A DNA stretch of 7,880 bases, from positions 1-7,880 of the forward strand of contig JAEWSV010000009.1 in NCBI GenBank assembly GCA_023398155.1, in the 5' to 3' direction. The position numbers were made by a program, and so were the translations under genes. The stretch's first letter is position 1. Each line of letters starts with the position of its first letter. The notes under the pieces are model-generated. The model was not told the DNA's origin. It made no database searches and was given only the letters and a program-made list of their open reading frames with translations. The stretch is from Spirochaetota bacterium. GTDB lineage: Bacteria; Spirochaetota; Spirochaetia; Treponematales; Breznakiellaceae. Of this stretch, positions 5,452 to 7,880 are shown piece after piece.

Positions 5452-5475
5452 CGGATTTCCCAGTAAGGAAGTCCG
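5452..5475 (+). other. 9-bp hairpin in the tRNA-Leu/tRNA-Gly spacer
   Basis: CGGATTTCC pairs with GGAAGTCCG (one G-T wobble) around a 6-nt CAGTAA loop. It ends 7 nt before the second tRNA-Gly. There is no T-run, so it is unlikely to terminate transcription. The first tRNA-Gly is also preceded by a hairpin 7 nt upstream, which suggests a shared role in processing of the 5' end, though this is inference. Confidence 0.5.
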
Positions 5476-5482
5476 AATGATC

Positions 5483-5554
5483 GCGGGAATAGCTCAGTGG
5501 TAGAGCGCCACCTTGCCAAGGTGGATGTCGCGGGTCCGACTCCCGTTTCCCGCT
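5483..5554 (+). tRNA. tRNA-Gly(GCC), second copy
   Basis: Identical over all 72 nt to the tRNA-Gly at 5086-5157, including C at position 55 of the T-loop. Anticodon GCC is at 5515-5517 and T73 at 5554. No CCA is encoded. It is cotranscribed with tRNA-Leu. Two identical copies suggest high demand for GGC/GGT codons or a recent duplication. Confidence 0.96.
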
Positions 5555-5576
5555 CGATGTTTATTGAAAGGTGTGA

Positions 5577-5598
5577 GCGGGAGGCGGGCCGTTCAACC
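5577..5598 (+). repeat. 22-nt degenerate repeat, copy B (downstream of second tRNA-Gly)
   Basis: Matches copy A at 5200-5221 at 20 of 22 positions. Its first seven bases, GCGGGAG, resemble the 5' acceptor strand of tRNA-Gly (GCGGGAA) and can pair with the TTCCCGC at 5654-5660. Unlike copy A it lies inside the transcribed part of its operon, before the terminator. Confidence 0.6.
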
Positions 5599-5631
5599 CA
5601 ATACCTATCGACCCGCGGCCCGTAGGGACGC

Positions 5632-5662
5632 ATGTCGCGGGTCCGACTCCCGTTTCCCGCTC
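5632..5662 (+). pseudogene. 3' remnant of tRNA-Gly (variable loop to discriminator base)
   Basis: A 31-nt exact copy of 5525-5555, that is the variable loop, whole T-arm (with the same C55), 3' acceptor strand, T73 and one flanking C of the second tRNA-Gly. No D-arm or GCC anticodon arm precedes it, so it is not a working tRNA. Upstream, GCGGGAG at 5577 could act as a 5' acceptor strand, making an 85-nt tRNA-like shell (5577-5661) around an unrelated inner stem CGGGCCG (5585-5591) with CGGCCCG (5616-5622). Likely origins are a decayed tandem tRNA-Gly copy or a recombination scar. Confidence 0.75.
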
Positions 5663-5671
5663 TTCGGTGTT

Positions 5672-5702
5672 AGGCGATCCGAAAGCGGATCGCCTTTCTT
5701 CT
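5672..5702 (+). terminator. Intrinsic terminator of the tRNA-Leu/tRNA-Gly operon
   Basis: A 10-bp stem AGGCGATCCG with CGGATCGCCT around an AAAG loop is followed by the T-rich TTCTTCT. It lies after the tRNA-Gly remnant and before tig, so it separates the tRNA operon from the proteostasis genes. Confidence 0.88.
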
Positions 5703-5771
5703 AAGGTACTCGTTAGCTTTCTCGAAACGCCGTTTCTCGCGGCGCAGTCCACGACATGAAGAGGAACCGAA
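5703..5771 (+). promoter_or_regulatory. Leader region of tig
   Basis: This short gap between the tRNA terminator and the tig start should contain the tig-clpP-clpX promoter, but I see no convincing -35/-10 pair. A small hairpin GAAAC-GCC-GTTTC (about 5724-5736) is present. AGAGGA at about 5760-5765 is a good ribosome-binding site for the GTG start. Confidence 0.35.
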
Positions 5772-7139
5772 GTGGTCGTATCCAAGGAAATCTCCCATCT
5801 CGAACATTCGGCGGTGAAGCTGTCCGTCACGATCGGCGCGAGCGACGTTCGAACCCAGTACGATGATCTCATCCAGTCCTACGCCAAAAGCGTTCAGATA
5901 CCCGGCTTCCGCAAGGGCAAAGTCCCTCGGGAAGTCCTCGAGCGAAAATTCGGCGAATCGCTCAAGGGCGAGGCAATCGGCCGCATCATGGAGAAGTCCC
6001 TCCAGGAACTCTTCGCCGCCGAAGACTTCCCCGCCGACGCTCGTCCGCTCCCCTACTCCACCCCGTCAGTCAAGGACGAACCCGCCCTCGACTTCGATAA
6101 GGATCTGTCCTTCACCGTCACCTACGACGTGTTCCCCGACGTCAAGGTCGGCGTTTGGAAGGGCGTGGAGGTCGAGACGCCAGTCGTCTCGGTAGGCGAA
6201 GAGGACATCGCGCGCGAGCTGGAGCAGGTCCGCGAGCGCAACGCGGTGGTCCTCGACAAAGAGGACGGAGCGAAGATCGCCAAGGGCGACGTCGTGACCG
6301 TGAGCTACTGCGAACTGGCCCAAGACGGCTCGGTCGTCCCCGCATCCGAGCGCCAGGATTTCGCGTTCACCGTGGGCACCGGCTACAATGTCTTCAAATT
6401 CGACGACGAGATCGTCGGCATGAAGAAGGGCGAGAGCAAAGACTTCGACAAGTCCTACCCGGCCGATTTTGAGGACAAGGATCTGGCGGGAACCACCAAG
6501 AAGCTCCGCGTCTCCGTACAGACCATCAAGGAAAAGAAACTCCCTGCCCTGGACGACGATCTCGCGCAGGACGTGAGCGAGAAGTACAAGACACTCGCGG
6601 ACCTCAAGGCCGATCTTAAGGCCAATCTGGAGAAGAACCTGGAGAACCGGCTCCGCGAGCTCAAGATCAACGCCTTCCTCGAGAAGGCCCTGGAAACCAC
6701 GGTAGCCGAGATCCCCGAATCCATGATCCGCGTGGAGCTCGATAACCGCTGGCATCAGCTAACGCACCGATTCAACGCTACCGACGAGCAGCTCCTCGGC
6801 ATCATCCAGGCATCCGGCAAGACTTACGAGGACCTCATGGCCGATTGGCGCCCCGAGGTGGAGAAGTCCCTAAAGGCGCGCCTCGTCGTAGAGAAGCTCA
6901 TGACCGAATTGGGCATCCAGATCGGCGACGACGAAGTAGAAAAAGAATTCGAGTCGATGGCCGCCTCCATGGGCGCGACCGTTGAAGACGTGAAGAAGCG
7001 CTACGAGCGCGAAGACATGAAGAGCTACCTCCGCGAAGACCTCAAGGAGCGCAAACTCTTCGACCTCCTCCTCGCCGAGGCCAAGCTCAAGAAGGGAAAG
7101 AAGGCGAAATACCTGGACCTGATTTCCAATAATGGGTAA
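5772..7139 (+). CDS. tig: Trigger factor, ribosome-associated chaperone and peptidyl-prolyl isomerase
   Basis: A 455-residue trigger factor. It binds the large ribosomal subunit next to the exit tunnel and shelters nascent chains. The N-terminal ribosome-binding domain carries the signature GFRKGKVP (residues 45-52). A FKBP-like isomerase domain follows at about 167-255 (KGDVVTVSYCELAQDG through the GMKKGESKDF segment). The helical C-terminal chaperone domain fills the rest and ends in a lysine-rich tail. The start is a GTG with GAGG 8 nt upstream; it places the conserved LEHSAVKLSVTI strand near the N-terminus as in homologues, and no in-frame ATG fits better. Length is slightly above the E. 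coli protein (432). It lies 9 nt before clpP, a widespread arrangement that puts folding and degradation of new proteins under common control. Confidence 0.97.
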   Translation: MVVSKEISHLEHSAVKLSVTIGASDVRTQYDDLIQSYAKSVQIPGFRKGKVPREVLERKFGESLKGEAIGRIMEKSLQELFAAEDFPADARPLPYSTPSVKDEPALDFDKDLSFTVTYDVFPDVKVGVWKGVEVETPVVSVGEEDIARELEQVRERNAVVLDKEDGAKIAKGDVVTVSYCELAQDGSVVPASERQDFAFTVGTGYNVFKFDDEIVGMKKGESKDFDKSYPADFEDKDLAGTTKKLRVSVQTIKEKKLPALDDDLAQDVSEKYKTLADLKADLKANLEKNLENRLRELKINAFLEKALETTVAEIPESMIRVELDNRWHQLTHRFNATDEQLLGIIQASGKTYEDLMADWRPEVEKSLKARLVVEKLMTELGIQIGDDEVEKEFESMAASMGATVEDVKKRYEREDMKSYLREDLKERKLFDLLLAEAKLKKGKKAKYLDLISNNG

Positions 7140-7148
7140 ATTGACGGC

Positions 7149-7763
7149 ATGAATGAACATATGCACGGCCTCGTTCCCGTCGTCGTCGAGCAGACGGGAA
7201 TCGGCGAGCGTTCGTACGACATCTATTCGCGGCTCCTCAAGGACCGGATCGTGTTCCTCGACGGAGAGATCAACGATCTTACCGCCGACCTCGTCGTGGC
7301 TCAGCTCCTCTTCCTGGAAAGCCAGGATCCCGAGAAGGACATCAGCCTGTACGTGAACTCGCCCGGCGGGTCGGTGACCGCCGGCTTCGCCATCTACGAT
7401 ACGATGCAGTACGTTAAATGCGACGTCCAGACCATCTGCATGGGACAGGCGGCCAGCATGGGCGCGCTGATCCTGACGGCGGGCGCGAGCGGAAAGCGGC
7501 TCGCCCTCCCCTCGTCCCGCATACTCATCCACCAGCCCTGGGGCGGCGCCCAAGGCCAAGCGCGGGATATCGGCATCCAGGCGCGGGAAATCGTGCGCCT
7601 CAAGAAAATGACGATAGAGTACTTCGCGAAGCACGCCGATAAAGACGAGGAGAGAATCGCCTCCGACATGGAACGCGATTACTACATGTCCGCCGTCGAA
7701 GCCGTCGAGTACGGCATCGTCGACCGGATACTTACAAGGAAGGGCGATGGCGCGACTTCGTAA
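7149..7763 (+). CDS. clpP: ATP-dependent Clp protease proteolytic subunit ClpP
   Basis: A 204-residue serine protease subunit that forms a 14-mer chamber fed by ClpX. The catalytic triad is complete: Ser103 in GQAASMGA, His128 in ILIHQPWGG and Asp177 in MERDYYMS, equivalent to Ser97, His122 and Asp171 of E. coli. The YVNSPGGSVTAG segment (69-79) supplies the oxyanion region. The N-terminus begins at the ATG at 7149; an in-frame ATG at 7161 is an alternative, since neither has a strong ribosome-binding site. Translation may rely on coupling to tig 9 nt upstream. The short sequence before GERSYDIYSRLLKDRI fits the usual propeptide. Its end overlaps clpX by 17 nt. Confidence 0.98.
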   Translation: MNEHMHGLVPVVVEQTGIGERSYDIYSRLLKDRIVFLDGEINDLTADLVVAQLLFLESQDPEKDISLYVNSPGGSVTAGFAIYDTMQYVKCDVQTICMGQAASMGALILTAGASGKRLALPSSRILIHQPWGGAQGQARDIGIQAREIVRLKKMTIEYFAKHADKDEERIASDMERDYYMSAVEAVEYGIVDRILTRKGDGATS

Positions 7764-7880
7764 TAGCGGCAGCGGCAACGGCGGAAACGAGCGGGCCTGT
7801 TCGTTCTGCGGCAAGAGCGCGGACATGGCACGGCGCCTCATCGCTGGTCCCGACAACGTCTATATCTGCGACGAGTGCGT
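7747..7880 (+). CDS. clpX: ATP-dependent Clp protease ATP-binding subunit ClpX (N-terminal part, cut by window end)
   Basis: Forty-four codons are visible. After a short Gly/Ser/Asn-rich lead they encode CSFCGK (Cys18, Cys21) and YICDEC (Cys41, Cys44), the four-cysteine zinc-binding domain of ClpX, which dimerises and recruits substrates and adaptors. The AAA+ unfoldase domain lies beyond the window. The ATG at 7747 is preceded by AAGGAAGG at good spacing and overlaps the clpP end by 17 nt in another frame, so the two partner subunits are translationally coupled. The glycine-rich lead before the first cysteine is slightly longer than I would expect, but the start is well supported by its ribosome-binding site. 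Confidence 0.95.
   Translation, partial: MARLRNSGSGNGGNERACSFCGKSADMARRLIAGPDNVYICDEC

Noticed and set aside
5483..5662. tRNA-Gly 3' end direct repeat as attachment sites of an integrated element
   Set aside because: The two copies are only about 107 nt apart, with no integrase or other cargo between them, so no element is present now. A decayed tandem tRNA or an excision scar is possible but unproven.
5403..5872. Minus-strand frames encoding ETGVGPAT-type peptides across the tRNA-Gly genes
   Set aside because: These are translations of the antisense strand of tRNA-Gly and its remnant, a familiar type of spurious protein in databases.
6870..7856. Minus-strand open frame of 328 codons antisense to tig, clpP and clpX
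   Set aside because: Covers three well-supported genes with intact catalytic or binding motifs; it is their complement and not a gene.

Overview
The window looks like a stretch of conserved chromosome from a GC-rich spirochaete, most likely a Treponema relative. The hook-associated proteins FlgK and FlgL closely resemble treponemal versions as I remember them. The tig-clpP-clpX order is also the Treponema arrangement. Lineage is inferred from protein resemblance and gene order only; no search was run.

Layout. Positions 1-96 (+) hold the last codons of a gene ending in an HD-GYP-type tail. Only 10 nt away, and convergent with it, ends a five-gene flagellar block on the minus strand, read from 4445 down to 107: flgN-like chaperone gene, flgK, flgL, fliW, csrA. 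Gaps are 18, 6 and 8 nt, and fliW and csrA overlap, so this is almost certainly one operon. It couples assembly of the hook-filament junction (FlgN chaperones FlgK and FlgL) to post-transcriptional control of flagellin synthesis (FliW sequesters the mRNA-binding repressor CsrA).

Positions 4446-4721 form a divergent intergenic region. On the plus side a strong sigma70-type promoter (TTGACT, 17 nt, CATAGT, with an upstream A-tract) drives tRNA-His(GTG), tRNA-Arg(TCG), tRNA-Lys(CTT) and tRNA-Gly(GCC), closed by a textbook intrinsic terminator at 5163-5191. A second near-consensus promoter (TTGACA, 17 nt, TAGAAT) drives tRNA-Leu(TAG) and a second, identical tRNA-Gly(GCC). A 3' fragment of tRNA-Gly and another intrinsic terminator (5672-5702) follow. 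None of the six tRNAs encodes its CCA end.

From 5772 the plus strand carries a proteostasis cluster: trigger factor (tig, GTG start), ATP-dependent protease subunit clpP, and the start of clpX, which overlaps clpP by 17 nt and is cut by the window edge at its zinc-binding domain.

No undescribed defence, mobile or metabolic system is visible; the protein genes are orthodox core genes. The oddest signals are in the tRNA region. Every tRNA-Gly copy has C instead of the near-universal T at position 55. A 31-nt tRNA-Gly 3' end is repeated downstream inside an 85-nt tRNA-like shell. A degenerate 22-nt repeat follows each tRNA-Gly, and one copy of it is antisense to the T-arm. In addition, the csrA ribosome-binding site lies in the loop of a small hairpin, as expected for CsrA autoregulation.
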